Shown piece by piece: positions 25,389-34,389 of a stretch of 64,000 nt of DNA (the first letter of the stretch is position 1; each line of letters begins with the position of its first letter). This stretch comes from Ferrovibrio terrae (GTDB lineage Bacteria; Pseudomonadota; Alphaproteobacteria; Ferrovibrionales; Ferrovibrionaceae). Below the pieces are notes generated by a model. It had not been told where the DNA came from. It made no database searches and saw only the letters and a program-made list of their open reading frames with translations. The translations under genes were made by a program, and so were the position numbers. The stretch spans positions 1,462,001 through 1,526,000 of the forward strand of contig NZ_CP041636.1 of assembly GCF_007197755.1 (NCBI RefSeq), given 5' to 3'.

Positions 25389-27805
25389 CACAAAACTTTC
25401 AACTCTATCGGTAAGGTAAACAGCAGGATCGCGCCTTGCGGCTCGTTCCGTTCGGCCCACAGCCGCCCGCCATGCGACTCTATAATCGACCGGCAAATGG
25501 CCAGGCCCATGCCCATGCCATGTTCCTTGGTGGTGAAGAATGGCTCGAACATCCGGTCCGGATTCTCGATGCCATGGCCGCGATCCCGGATTTCAACCTG
25601 GATCGCCGTTTCGACGCGATGGACATGCAGCCCAAGCATCTTGTCGCCGGATACGGAATCCATGGCTTCCATGCCATTGCGCAGAAGATTGATCAGAACC
25701 TGTTTAACCTGCACCACGTCCATGAAGATGGCTGGCAGATCGCTGGCAACATCGATATCCATCTGGACACGGCGGCGGGTTGCTTCCTCCGCCATAAGAT
25801 TCTGCGCCTCCGCCACGACATTGCCGATCATCGTATAGGCCCTGGTGTCGGCGGACTGCTTGAACAGGGCGCGGATGCGGCTGACGACATCAGCTGCCGA
25901 GTTGGCGTCGCGGATAATGCGATCGACCGTCTTGTTCGCCCGTTCGATATTCGGCGGATCCGCCGTGAGCCAGCGATGGCAGGCATAGGAGTTGGCGATC
26001 ACCGCGGCGAGCGGCTGATTCACTTCATGGGCAATGGAGGCCGAGAGTTCGGCAAGGCTTGCGGCCTGACTCTGGCGTGCCAGGCTGTCCTGCGCCGCCC
26101 GCAAGGCCTGCTGGGCCTGCATCTCGTCGTCGATGTCGATCGAAACCATGTACCATTGCACAATTTCACCAGAGGCATCGCGTAAGGGCTGCGCGCGGGC
26201 CTCGATCCAGCGATAAATGCCCTGGCTGTCGCGCCGGCGGAAACGGTTCACGAAGAGCTGGCCGGAGGCAAAACCGTGTGATGCCACGGCAAACATCTTC
26301 GGAAAATCTTCCGGATGGGCCACTTCCCGGGCCAGCGCATCGAAGTTCTCGATATGCGGCTGCGGCGCGCCGACTTTGTCGATGTATCGTTTGCTGGCAT
26401 AGGTCATTTTGCGCGAAGGCGCGAAGCTCAGGATGTTGATGGGCAGGGCATCGACCAGTTCCTGCAATCCGCGCTCGCGTTCACGTAGCGCCTGTTCGGC
26501 GTGCACCTGATCGTCGATGTCATGGCAAAGACCATACCACTGGACGATACGTCCGTCCTCACCACGCAGCGGGTCGGCACGGCTCGACATCCAGCGGTAG
26601 ACGCCATCGGCGCGGCGCAGGCGATAGCGCATGGCAAAAGGCTCGCCGGTGGAAAGCGAATGTTTCAGTGATGTCCTGAAGTCTGGCGCGTCGGTCGGGT
26701 GAACCGCTTCGATAAGCACATCAAGCCGGGTGCTGCCCGGCCTGTCGGTGTCCGCGACTTTCATACCGAGAAAGTCGACCATCCGCCGGTTGAAGAAGAT
26801 CGGCTCGCCATCTGGCGTCAGACGCCACAGATGGCTGGGGACCACATTGACGAGCTGAGTGAGTTCCCACTGCCGGTCGCGCAATGCATCCATGCTTTGC
26901 CGCAGGGTCAGCAGGCCCAGGCGGTGCTGGCGGGAAATCGCCGCCACGACCATCGCCGAGAATGCGGAAATGGCCAGAAAAAGCTGTAGCAGTATATGCC
27001 GCTCTTTCGGGGAGTCAGACACGCCGGCAAGTTCGCCCGTGCCCGACATGGTGAATACCGCCGTGATCAGGGCAAGCAGAATCAGTGCAATCGCGGCGCC
27101 TTTGAATTCGAAACGTACAGCGGCCCAGAGCAGCGGCGGCACGATGATATAGGTGAAGGACAGGTAGTGGCCGAGGGAGAGGGCGGCGATACCCAGGAAG
27201 ATCAGCGCCAGAATGGAAATTTCCATCCATTGCGCCGTCGAGAGTCGGCTCGTCTCGCCCCAGTTCTGGAACACGGCAAGCGCCAACGGCGCCACGATCA
27301 GAACGCCGGTCGCATCGCCGATCCAGAAAAGCGGCCAGGCTGTCCAGAAGTTTTGCGACAGCATGTCGAACCAGTCGACGGTCGCGGCGCCCACCGTCGC
27401 TGTCATGATCGGCGCAATACCGGCGCCCAGCGCAATGAAGATGAGCATTTGCTGCAGGGTGTCCAGGCGAACCGGGTGGCCCAGCGCGCGCCGGATCAGC
27501 CATGCGCCCGTGACGGCTTCCAGCGCATTGCCGGCATAGATCAGGACCGCAGCGGGGAATGGACTATGGAACCACAGCATATTGGCAACGAGTTCGGCAA
27601 AGCAGCCCGCGACGACCCACCATGCCCAGTTGCGCCCGGAGTTGAGCAGTAATGTCGCAATAAAGAGGCCGCTCGGAAGCCAGATGGAAATCCCGGTACC
27701 CGGCATGAAGGCCAGGACCTGGGCAAACGCACAGCCTGCGATATAGGCCGCCACGAAGATTCCGAGATGGATCAGTTTGGGGCGCTGCATCCAGAGACCG
27801 GTCAT
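25388..27805 (-). CDS. Membrane histidine kinase: MASE1-PAS-PAS-HisKA-HATPase
   Basis: This 805-residue sensor has an N-terminal MASE1-like membrane domain of about eight helices (residues 8-300). Two PAS/PAC units follow (about 340-460 and 475-590; signature RWMSSRADPLRGEDGRIVQWYG and RWIEARAQPLRD...IVQWYM in part). The HisKA H-box is SIAHEVNQPL with H593, followed by the N box LINLLRNGMEAM, G1 RDRGHGI and G2 GMGMGLAI. It resembles DctB/FixL-class kinases. I chose ATG 27805 (GGGGAG upstream); a GTG 33 codons earlier is possible. It heads a four-gene operon with three response regulators. Confidence 0.88.
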   Translation of the reverse strand: MTGLWMQRPKLIHLGIFVAAYIAGCAFAQVLAFMPGTGISIWLPSGLFIATLLLNSGRNWAWWVVAGCFAELVANMLWFHSPFPAAVLIYAGNALEAVTGAWLIRRALGHPVRLDTLQQMLIFIALGAGIAPIMTATVGAATVDWFDMLSQNFWTAWPLFWIGDATGVLIVAPLALAVFQNWGETSRLSTAQWMEISILALIFLGIAALSLGHYLSFTYIIVPPLLWAAVRFEFKGAAIALILLALITAVFTMSGTGELAGVSDSPKERHILLQLFLAISAFSAMVVAAISRQHRLGLLTLRQSMDALRDRQWELTQLVNVVPSHLWRLTPDGEPIFFNRRMVDFLGMKVADTDRPGSTRLDVLIEAVHPTDAPDFRTSLKHSLSTGEPFAMRYRLRRADGVYRWMSSRADPLRGEDGRIVQWYGLCHDIDDQVHAEQALRERERGLQELVDALPINILSFAPSRKMTYASKRYIDKVGAPQPHIENFDALAREVAHPEDFPKMFAVASHGFASGQLFVNRFRRRDSQGIYRWIEARAQPLRDASGEIVQWYMVSIDIDDEMQAQQALRAAQDSLARQSQAASLAELSASIAHEVNQPLAAVIANSYACHRWLTADPPNIERANKTVDRIIRDANSAADVVSRIRALFKQSADTRAYTMIGNVVAEAQNLMAEEATRRRVQMDIDVASDLPAIFMDVVQVKQVLINLLRNGMEAMDSVSGDKMLGLHVHRVETAIQVEIRDRGHGIENPDRMFEPFFTTKEHGMGMGLAICRSIIESHGGRLWAERNEPQGAILLFTLPIELKVL

Positions 27806-27904
27806 CTGCTGCTCCCCTTCGGGCCAGAACGGCCGCTTGGGTCTTGGCATATCCTCCAGCACTTCCCCAGATTGCCTGCCCTGCGGAAGTGCATGATCTG
27901 ACAC

Positions 27905-27921
27905 TAGTTATGCCATACCGG
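27905..27921 (-). promoter_or_regulatory. Weak member of the TATGG-box family
   Basis: On the minus strand GGTATGGCATAACTAGTG shares its first eight bases with the perfect palindrome at 31099-31112 (reverse strand), but the second half-site is degenerate. It lies about 100 bases upstream of the kinase start chosen here. Confidence 0.3.
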
Positions 27922-27958
27922 TGCCGCAACTATGGAAATCCATGCCTGGCCGCGCCGG

Positions 27959-27999
27959 AAAAAGAGGGCCGCCACTCACGGGGTGCATGAGTGGCGGCC
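27959..27999 (-). terminator. Terminator of the hydrolase operon
   Basis: A perfect 12-bp stem GGCCGCCACTCA/TGAGTGGCGGCC with a 9-base loop is followed on the minus strand by CTCTTTTTCC. It lies about 145 bases after the stop of the alpha/beta hydrolase gene. Confidence 0.75.
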
Positions 28000-28142
28000 A
28001 GGTCCGGCATGCCTGGGGGAGGCTACCGGGAACGCCACGTCGCCGGGGGACTGCGGGTGGCGGCAGACCGGTGGCTCAGGGGGGCGAGGCCACCGGAGAG
28101 GAGACAGACGGCTGCTGCGAAAGCGTCTGTCTGCGCCTGGGG

Positions 28143-29123
28143 TCAGGCTTTGAAGAAGCCGAGCAGGTCCTCGTTGATGATCTCGGCATGGGTCGCAGCC
28201 ATGCCGTGGGGCAGACCCTTGTAGAGCTTGAGCCTGCCATTCCTGACCAGCCTGATCGCCTTGTGGGCGGAGTCATGTACCGGCACGACCTGGTCGTCCT
28301 CGCCATGCATGATCAGCACCGGCTGGTCGATTCTTTTCAGATCTTCGGTGAAGTCCGTCTCGGAGAAGGCCTTGATGCAGTCGTACTGTGCCTTGGTGCC
28401 GCCCATCATCGCCTGGCGGAACCAGTTCTGGATCAGCCCCATGGAAATTTCGCTACCCTTGCGATTGAAGCCATAGAACGGGCCTGAGGCGAGTTCGAGG
28501 AAGAACTGCGCCCGGTTTTTGGCGTGCGCCGCGCGGAAACCGTCAAACACTTCCAGCGGCAGGCCTTCGGGATTGGTCGCCAACTTCACCATCACCGGGG
28601 TGACGGCGCCGACCAGCACCAGCTTGGCGACGCGACCGGGTTCGGCGCGGGCGACATAATGCGCGGCTTCGCCGCCGCCGGTGGAATGCCCGACATGGAT
28701 GGCATTCTTCAGATCCAGCGCTCTGGCCAGTTCGATCAGGTCGGCGGCATAGGTGTCCATGTCGTTGCCGTTATAGGCCTGGCTCGACCGGCCATGGCCG
28801 CGGCGGTCATGCGCGATGACACGATAGCCTCGGGCATAGAAATAGAGCATCTGGTTGTCCCATTCGTCGCCGCTGAGCGGCCAGCCGTGATGAAACACGA
28901 TCGGCTGTGCATCGCGCGGACCCCAGTCCTTGAAGAAAATCCGGGTGCCGTCACGTGTGGTGATCGTATCCAGGAAGGGGCCTTCCTTGGTGCTCGGATT
29001 CAGCGCGACCGACGCGGTCTGCGCCTGTGCAACGCCGGGAAGTGCTGCGATGCCCGCAAGGCCGACGCCGGCCTTGAGCAGGCTGCGCCGCTGCGGGGCA
29101 CCAACATTGTTTGATTGAGTCAT
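28143..29123 (-). CDS. Tat-exported alpha/beta hydrolase (chloroperoxidase/esterase-like)
   Basis: This 326-residue protein has a twin-arginine signal at residues 11-35 (RRSLLKAGVGLAGIAAL, cleavage near AQA). The mature part is an alpha/beta hydrolase of the non-heme chloroperoxidase/aryl-esterase group: oxyanion HHGWPLSGDEW, DRRGHGRSS, nucleophile in GHSTGGGE, Asp in MHGEDDQVVP and His in GLPHGM. Family members hydrolyse esters and can perhydrolyse acids; the substrate is unknown. ATG 29123 is used because the Tat motif follows at the right distance. It lies 63 bases after the SDR and forms an operon with it. Confidence 0.87.
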   Translation of the reverse strand: MTQSNNVGAPQRRSLLKAGVGLAGIAALPGVAQAQTASVALNPSTKEGPFLDTITTRDGTRIFFKDWGPRDAQPIVFHHGWPLSGDEWDNQMLYFYARGYRVIAHDRRGHGRSSQAYNGNDMDTYAADLIELARALDLKNAIHVGHSTGGGEAAHYVARAEPGRVAKLVLVGAVTPVMVKLATNPEGLPLEVFDGFRAAHAKNRAQFFLELASGPFYGFNRKGSEISMGLIQNWFRQAMMGGTKAQYDCIKAFSETDFTEDLKRIDQPVLIMHGEDDQVVPVHDSAHKAIRLVRNGRLKLYKGLPHGMAATHAEIINEDLLGFFKA

Positions 29124-29186
29124 TGGAGGCTTCCTTCTTGTTTTTGAGGTGGGGAGAGAAACGGGTATCTGCTGCACGGCCTGACG

Positions 29187-29936
29187 TCAGGTCAGCGACA
29201 TGCCGCCATCCACAGTGAGTTCGATGCCGGTGATGAAGCTGCCTGCATCGCAAGCAAGGAACAGCGCGGCATTGGCCAGGTCCTCGGGCAGGCCCATGCG
29301 GCCCAGCGGGATCATGTTGCCCATCGCCCTGACGAAGTCGGGCCGTTCTTTCTCGCCCACGCCGAGCTTGTCGAGGATGGGGGTTTCGACCGGGCCGGGG
29401 CTCAGTACGTTGACACGGATTTTCCGCGCCTTCAGCTCCAGTGCCCAGGCCCGGGCGAAGGCACCAATGGCCGCCTTGCTGCCGGCATAGACGGCGTGAT
29501 TGTCGAGGGTCTTGTGTGCGGCGATGGAGCTGACCAAGATGATGCTGCCACCGTCGCGCATCAGGGGCAGGATTGCCTGCACGCCGAAGAACACGCCGCG
29601 CGCATTAACACCGAACTGGTGGTCGTAGTCCTCCACCGTCACTTTGTCTGATGGCGCGAGGTTTATGACGCCGGCATTGGCGACGAAGGTGTCGAGTCCA
29701 CCGAATTGGCGGCGAATCTCATAAGCCAGCCGGGTATGATGTGCGATGTCCGAGGCGTCGCTGCGGATACCGACGACACCCGGGCCGATTTCCGCGACTG
29801 CGGCATCGAGTACGTCCTGCCGGCGGCCGGTGATGGCGACTTTGGCGCCCTGCTGGGCGAACAGGCGCGCCGTGGCTTTGCCGATTCCGCTATTGCCGCC
29901 GGTAATGACAGCGATCTTTCCCGCCAGAGTTTGCAT
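29187..29936 (-). CDS. Short-chain dehydrogenase/reductase
   Basis: This 249-residue classical SDR has TGGNSGIGKA at the nucleotide-binding turn, NAGV, catalytic Ser in VSSIAA, and the YxxxK motif in YAGSKAAI, followed by PGPVETPI and the C-terminal GIELTVDGG. It should use NAD(P)H to reduce a carbonyl or oxidise an alcohol; the substrate is unknown. I took ATG 29936, preceded by GAAAGG; a GTG two codons upstream is the alternative. It is the first gene of the pair with the Tat-exported hydrolase. A TATGG-type palindrome sits about 125 bases upstream. Confidence 0.87.
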   Translation of the reverse strand: MQTLAGKIAVITGGNSGIGKATARLFAQQGAKVAITGRRQDVLDAAVAEIGPGVVGIRSDASDIAHHTRLAYEIRRQFGGLDTFVANAGVINLAPSDKVTVEDYDHQFGVNARGVFFGVQAILPLMRDGGSIILVSSIAAHKTLDNHAVYAGSKAAIGAFARAWALELKARKIRVNVLSPGPVETPILDKLGVGEKERPDFVRAMGNMIPLGRMGLPEDLANAALFLACDAGSFITGIELTVDGGMSLT

Positions 29937-30058
29937 CGACACCTTTCCGTCAGTCGGTTGGACTGTTCGGGCAGAGTGTGTCAGCGCAGGGTGGGCCGGC
30001 GGTATCGCGCGCCGGTCTAGCGCGACGTTACCAATCGTAGGGGGGATTAGGGCTCAGG

Positions 30059-30072
30059 TATGGTTTGCCCTA
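30059..30072. promoter_or_regulatory. TATGG box upstream of the SDR operon
   Basis: TATGGTTTGCCCTA differs at two of 14 positions from the perfect palindrome TATGGTTAGCCATA at 31099-31112. It lies 123 bases upstream of the SDR start, in the gap below the AraC gene. Confidence 0.45.
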
Positions 30073-30096
30073 TCCAAGGCATAAGGCTGTCTATGG

Positions 30097-31002
30097 TTAT
30101 GACAGCGCGCGGCGCCAGGCGCCGGGGCTCTCGCCGACAATCGACTTGAAGACCCTGCTGAAGTGGCTGGCATCGTTGAAGCCCGCTGTGGCGGCGACCT
30201 CTGCCAGTGTCAGAGTTGGCACCTGCAGCAAGGCTTTTGCGGTTTCGACCCGTCGCTGCAGCAGCCATTGATGCGGTGAGACGCCGGTCGAGTGACGGAA
30301 GGCACGGGCGAAGTGGCTGGCGGAAAGGCCGCATTCCCTGGCGAGCGCCTCCAGGGTCGTCGTGCCATCGAGATTTGCGTCGATATAGTCGCAGACCCGC
30401 TTGAGCTGGCGCTGGGTCAGCCCGCCCTTGGCAAACGTCTTGAGGAACTGCATCCCGCCATAAGCTGTTGCCGCATGCAGGGCGATGGCCATGGTGACAT
30501 GGTCGACGAAAAGCTGGTTGGCCTCGGCCGGCCGGCGCACGGCCTCCAGCAGCGACATGCCGAGGTGCCGGATCACCGGATCGTCAAAAGCTTCGCCCAG
30601 CGGGCAGTACAGGTGACGGACGGGTGTGGCATTCGCCTGTTCGGCCACGGCATTCAGTGCACTGCGCGGCACGTAGAAGAAGATCGAGTGATATGGCTTG
30701 TCGATGACGTAACGCGGATTCGACTTCAGATCGTAGATGTAGGTGGCGCCGGCAAAGACGTCGTATTTCTTGACCTTGTGTTCGACCCATCCCTCGCAGT
30801 CGGGATAGTCCTTCAGCTTCAGGCTGATCATGTAGGCGTCGTCGGCCGGGATCGAACCGGACAGGCCGACCTCGGGTTTGTCCGACCGGACTTCCGTGAT
30901 CGCAATCTCGGATTTGCGCAGCGAACGGTTCACCAGGACGGGCGAGATGTCCGAGCGGAGTACCTTTCCAAGGCTTTCACCGTATACGCCGGCACGCGTC
31001 AT
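30097..31002 (-). CDS. AraC-family transcriptional regulator
   Basis: This 301-residue protein (if ATG 31002 is used; GTG 31026 would add eight residues) has a variable N-terminal sensing part and a C-terminal double helix-turn-helix. The latter includes LARECGLSASHFARAFRHSTGVSPHQWLLQRRV and the second helix pair LAEVAATAGFNDASHFSRVFKSIVGESPGAW (quoted in part). This is the AraC/XylS signature. It probably activates the SDR-hydrolase operon just downstream or a nearby gene in response to a small molecule. AGGGCAG precedes the chosen start. A perfect TATGG box lies about 97 bases upstream. Confidence 0.85.
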   Translation of the reverse strand: MTRAGVYGESLGKVLRSDISPVLVNRSLRKSEIAITEVRSDKPEVGLSGSIPADDAYMISLKLKDYPDCEGWVEHKVKKYDVFAGATYIYDLKSNPRYVIDKPYHSIFFYVPRSALNAVAEQANATPVRHLYCPLGEAFDDPVIRHLGMSLLEAVRRPAEANQLFVDHVTMAIALHAATAYGGMQFLKTFAKGGLTQRQLKRVCDYIDANLDGTTTLEALARECGLSASHFARAFRHSTGVSPHQWLLQRRVETAKALLQVPTLTLAEVAATAGFNDASHFSRVFKSIVGESPGAWRRALS

Positions 31003-31098
31003 CAGATTCTGCCCTAGCGAAGTCACTAAAACGGCGGTGCCTCCGCCGCCAGGACGTATGCGCCCAAATTATTGCGCATGGGGACATGGGGGCCAACC

Positions 31099-31112
31099 TA
31101 TGGTTAGCCATA
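31099..31112. promoter_or_regulatory. TATGG box, perfect palindrome, AraC/FixJ divergent region
   Basis: TATGG-TTAG-CCATA is a perfect 5-4-5 palindrome in the 343-base divergent region between the AraC gene and regulator C. On the reverse strand it reads TATGGCTAACCATA, 12 of 14 bases identical to the palindrome at 34208-34221. Confidence 0.5.
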
Positions 31113-31345
31113 CCCCCGGATGCCGGGCTGGAATTGTACAAGTCGATCATTCCTTGTCCGAACCGATCATAAAGTCCGGAACGGCAAGAAGGTTTTGGCA
31201 GACAGCTGTATGCCAATGCGGTGAAATCGCTGCCAGGGAAGCTGCGACCTCGTCCAGAAATTTCTCAGGCTCCGGGCCGGTGACCGACCATGTGTCGCGA
31301 TATCGCGTCAGGCGCCAGATTTCACCCGTGATCGGGAGACGATCC

Positions 31346-32017
31346 ATGAATCTGATGCTTGCAACTGCAAAAAAGCCAGCAACGCCGCCCGAACGGCCGA
31401 TCGTGATCGTCGTCGATGACGACAGCGATGTCCGCATGGCGCTCAAGGAACTGCTGGAATCCGTAGGACTGGAGGCGGCTTGTTTCAGCTCCGTCCAGGA
31501 GCTGACGAAACAACCGCTATCCGACCGTCCTGGCTGCATCGTGCTGGATGTCCGCCTGCCGGGAATCAGCGGCCTCGACTTTCACGGCCAGCTGGCATCG
31601 ACAGGAAGCGCAAAGCCGGTGGTCTTTCTCACCGGACATGGCGACATCACGATGTCGGTGCAGGCAATGAAGGCTGGCGCTATTGATTTTCTGACAAAAC
31701 CCGTGCGTGACCAGACACTTCTCGACGCCATCATGCTCGGCATCGAGCGCGATATCGAAAGCCGTATGACCGCGCAGGCAGTCAAAATCCATGTCGACCG
31801 GTTCAGCAGCCTGACCCCGCGCGAACGCCAGGTCTTTCGAGGTGTGGCCAACGGGTGGGCGAACAAGCAAATCGCCTTCGACCTCGGCATCAGCGAAATC
31901 ACGGTCAAACTGCACCGCACCAACACAATGCGGAAGATGCACGTCACTTCGATCGGCGATGCAGTCCGCGCCTGGGAAGCGATCCCGCCCGCCATCCGGG
32001 ATCGCGGGGTGAATTAA
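31346..32017 (+). CDS. FixJ/NarL-type response regulator (C)
   Basis: This 223-residue protein has a receiver at about 18-135 (VIVVDDDSDVRMAL, IVLDVRLPG, LTGHGDITMSVQAMKAGAIDFLTKP) and a LuxR HTH at about 155-210 (LTPRERQVFRGVANGWANKQIAFDLGISEITVKLHR in part). ATG 31346 is chosen because GGGAG lies eight bases ahead; the frame extends much further upstream but without coding character. It is very similar to regulator A at 23672, especially in the HTH (QIAFDLGIS, TVKLHR). A and C may therefore recognise the same sites. It is followed by a lone receiver and a PAS kinase. Confidence 0.88.
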   Translation: MNLMLATAKKPATPPERPIVIVVDDDSDVRMALKELLESVGLEAACFSSVQELTKQPLSDRPGCIVLDVRLPGISGLDFHGQLASTGSAKPVVFLTGHGDITMSVQAMKAGAIDFLTKPVRDQTLLDAIMLGIERDIESRMTAQAVKIHVDRFSSLTPRERQVFRGVANGWANKQIAFDLGISEITVKLHRTNTMRKMHVTSIGDAVRAWEAIPPAIRDRGVN

Positions 32018-32083
32018 CATCAGTAGGCCGAGCCGGCCGGGCGGGCCGGGCGGTAGTTCCATGACCATGGCAAGGACAGTTTA

Positions 32084-32467
32084 TTGCCCAAGAAAAAAAC
32101 AGTAATCGCCATCGTTGATGACGACCCGGACATGCTAGCTGCGCTCTCCGAGCTTCTCCAGGTCCTGTCATTTGAGTGTTTGACCTTCAGTAGTGCCGAA
32201 GCTTTTCTGGAGTCTTATGGTCACCATGAATTCGGGTGTCTGATTACCGATGTGCGCATGCCGGGCATCAGCGGGCTGGAACTGCTCGAAAAACTGAAAA
32301 AAATCAGGTCGCCTCTGCCGGTGATTGTCATCAGTTCGTCGGTAAATGATGAGACCGGAGCGCAGGCAATGGCGAACGGGGCGCTGGCATTCCTGAAGAA
32401 GCCGATCGATGACAAGACCCTGCTGCATTACCTGGCGCTCGCACTGCGGCAGGGTGACGGAGTCTGA
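32084..32467 (+). CDS. Stand-alone receiver protein (CheY-like) 2
   Basis: This 127-residue receiver starts at TTG 32084 with AAGGA eight bases upstream; no better start is available. Conserved residues are the acidic triplet in AIVDDDPDM, the Asp in CLITDVRMPG, Ser in VISSSV and Lys in LKKPI. It has no output domain. It lies between regulator C and a cytosolic PAS kinase, mirroring the first two-component cluster, which also has a lone receiver. A phosphate-sink or relay role is inferred. Confidence 0.83.
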   Translation: MPKKKTVIAIVDDDPDMLAALSELLQVLSFECLTFSSAEAFLESYGHHEFGCLITDVRMPGISGLELLEKLKKIRSPLPVIVISSSVNDETGAQAMANGALAFLKKPIDDKTLLHYLALALRQGDGV

Positions 32468-32543
32468 TTGCGTACAGTTGAAGTGATTGGCGTAAAGGGC
32501 GGTGCGTTAGGGGAAAGGACTCGATTGATCAAGGAACCATGAC

Positions 32544-34190
32544 ATGGGCGAGACTGCCAAATCATTGGAGAAACCTGCATTCAGTAGTTCCGTCAACGCA
32601 GTGGAACTCGCCGATCTCGCTGCCGAAAGCGTGATCGTCTATGATCCCAATGGTGTCATTGCCTACTGGAATCCGGCATCGGAGCGCCTCTATGGCTGGA
32701 CGGCGACCGCAACCGTCGGTCGCCATTTCAGCGCCTTCCTGGCACCCGGGACCCCATATACGGATCACTGGAACGCCATCCTGGAGAAGGGCTGGTGGGA
32801 AGGAATTGTGCGCCGGAGAACCGCGGCGGGCCGGCTGTTTTATGCTTATGTCCGGCAGACTGCACGGCGGGATCAGCGGGACGGTCTCGTCGATATCGTC
32901 GAATATGGGCGGCTTGTGGCGCCACGCCCGGCCGGAACCCTACACGATGCCGACGCGGATATTACTGCCGATCCTACAGGGAGCGATGATCAGTATCACA
33001 AACTGCTGCGGAACATGCCCACGGCACTGTGGCAGGTCGACGCGCGGTACTCAGCTGAGCTTTTTACGCGGCTGAGGGCAGAAGGGGTCACCGACATCAG
33101 GGCGTATCTTGATGAGCATCCGGAGGTGGTGGAATTCGCAAAGGACCATGTGGTTGTCACGGCTGCGAATCACAGCGCAGTCGCCTTGATGCGGGCCAAC
33201 GAGGCCGCCGAGCTGATCGGACCGATCCGGTATCTTGTCGCTGCCGCGCCGAACCTGGCCAGGCGCGTGATGATCGCGCGCTTCGAAGGGCGACGCAGCC
33301 ATACCGAAGAGACCAGGCTGCTGACCTTCGATGGTTGCGTGCGGGATGTTTCCTTCTCGGCAACCTATCCGACACCACCGGAGAATATTGAAACCACGTT
33401 CATCACGCTTGAGGACATCACCGAGCGCGTGCGCGCCCAGGCACAGCTTAGAAAGCTGCAGATGGAACACGAACGGGCGGCACGCATATCTACGCTCGGC
33501 AAGCTGACGGCCTGCATCGCGCATGAGGTGAAGCAACCATTGGCGGCCATTGTTACGAATGCCGAGACGTCGCTGCGCTGGCTGGCGAAGGAAGATCTCA
33601 ATATCGAAAAAGTCAGGTATCTGACCGGACGCATCATCTCTGGCGCGATTCGCGCTAGCGAAATCGTTCAGCGTGTCCAGCGCATGGCGGGGAAGAGCGA
33701 GGCCATGCGAATACCGCTCCAGATCGCGGATGTGATCGGCGAGGCGGTGTGTTTTATCCAGGATGATATCGACGCCAGGGATATCGCGCTGGAAGTCGAT
33801 TGCGAGCCGTGCCTGCCGGCGGTACTGGGGGACCGGGTACAGCTGCAGCAGGTCATCGTCAATTTGCTGATCAACAGCATACAGGCGATCTCGCAGGCCG
33901 GTTCGGAGCGGCGATTCATCCACATGTCGATTGCTATATCCGCGAACCGGCGCAGCATCGTCATTTCGATCCATGACAGTGGGCCTGGAATCTCGGACGA
34001 CAACCTGTCCCATATTTTTGAGAGTTTCTTCACGACCAAGGATGGAGGCATGGGGATTGGTTTGGCGATCTGTCATTCGATCGCCACCGAGCATGGTGGA
34101 GAGATCCGGGCTTCGAACCATCCCGATGGTGGCGCACATTTTCAGATGTCGCTGCCGACCGCTCCGGCAGAAAACCAGCAGGGCACCTAG
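32544..34190 (+). CDS. Cytosolic PAS histidine kinase
   Basis: This 548-residue kinase has no membrane segment. An N-terminal PAS domain (about 20-125; VIVYDPNGVIAYWNPASERLYGW) is followed by a second PAS-like region (about 150-300, ending FITLEDITERVRAQ). Next come the HisKA H-box CIAHEVKQPLAAI with H327, N box VNLLINSIQAI, G1 HDSGPGIS, F box and G2 GGMGIGLAI. The H-box resembles that of the MASE1 kinase (HEVxQPLAA). The second PAS region resembles sensors of the StyS/PAS-FixL type. It probably phosphorylates regulator C, the first gene of this plus-strand group. Confidence 0.87.
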   Translation: MGETAKSLEKPAFSSSVNAVELADLAAESVIVYDPNGVIAYWNPASERLYGWTATATVGRHFSAFLAPGTPYTDHWNAILEKGWWEGIVRRRTAAGRLFYAYVRQTARRDQRDGLVDIVEYGRLVAPRPAGTLHDADADITADPTGSDDQYHKLLRNMPTALWQVDARYSAELFTRLRAEGVTDIRAYLDEHPEVVEFAKDHVVVTAANHSAVALMRANEAAELIGPIRYLVAAAPNLARRVMIARFEGRRSHTEETRLLTFDGCVRDVSFSATYPTPPENIETTFITLEDITERVRAQAQLRKLQMEHERAARISTLGKLTACIAHEVKQPLAAIVTNAETSLRWLAKEDLNIEKVRYLTGRIISGAIRASEIVQRVQRMAGKSEAMRIPLQIADVIGEAVCFIQDDIDARDIALEVDCEPCLPAVLGDRVQLQQVIVNLLINSIQAISQAGSERRFIHMSIAISANRRSIVISIHDSGPGISDDNLSHIFESFFTTKDGGMGIGLAICHSIATEHGGEIRASNHPDGGAHFQMSLPTAPAENQQGT

Positions 34191-34206
34191 AGCGGCCGCA
34201 CCAGGA

Positions 34207-34222
34207 CTATGCCTAAGCATAG
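34207..34222. promoter_or_regulatory. TATGG-type palindrome upstream of the NDH-2-like gene
   Basis: CTATGC-CTAA-GCATAG is a perfect 6-4-6 palindrome, 168 bases upstream of the flavoprotein start. Its core TATGCCTAAGCATA matches the reverse of the 31099-31112 box at 12 of 14 positions. Confidence 0.5.
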
Positions 34223-34389
34223 GCCGACCTGACGATCAGCGACCGCAACCGACCGTCGCGCACAATACCCGACAAAACCTCCAGGACGCACACTCGCTTG
34301 GCTCCATCGCGCAGGCCGCAGACGTCGTGCGCATCCGGGGGCAGGACGCGGAGCGAAACGCCCCGACATTCAACGAGCGGAGACTTCGA

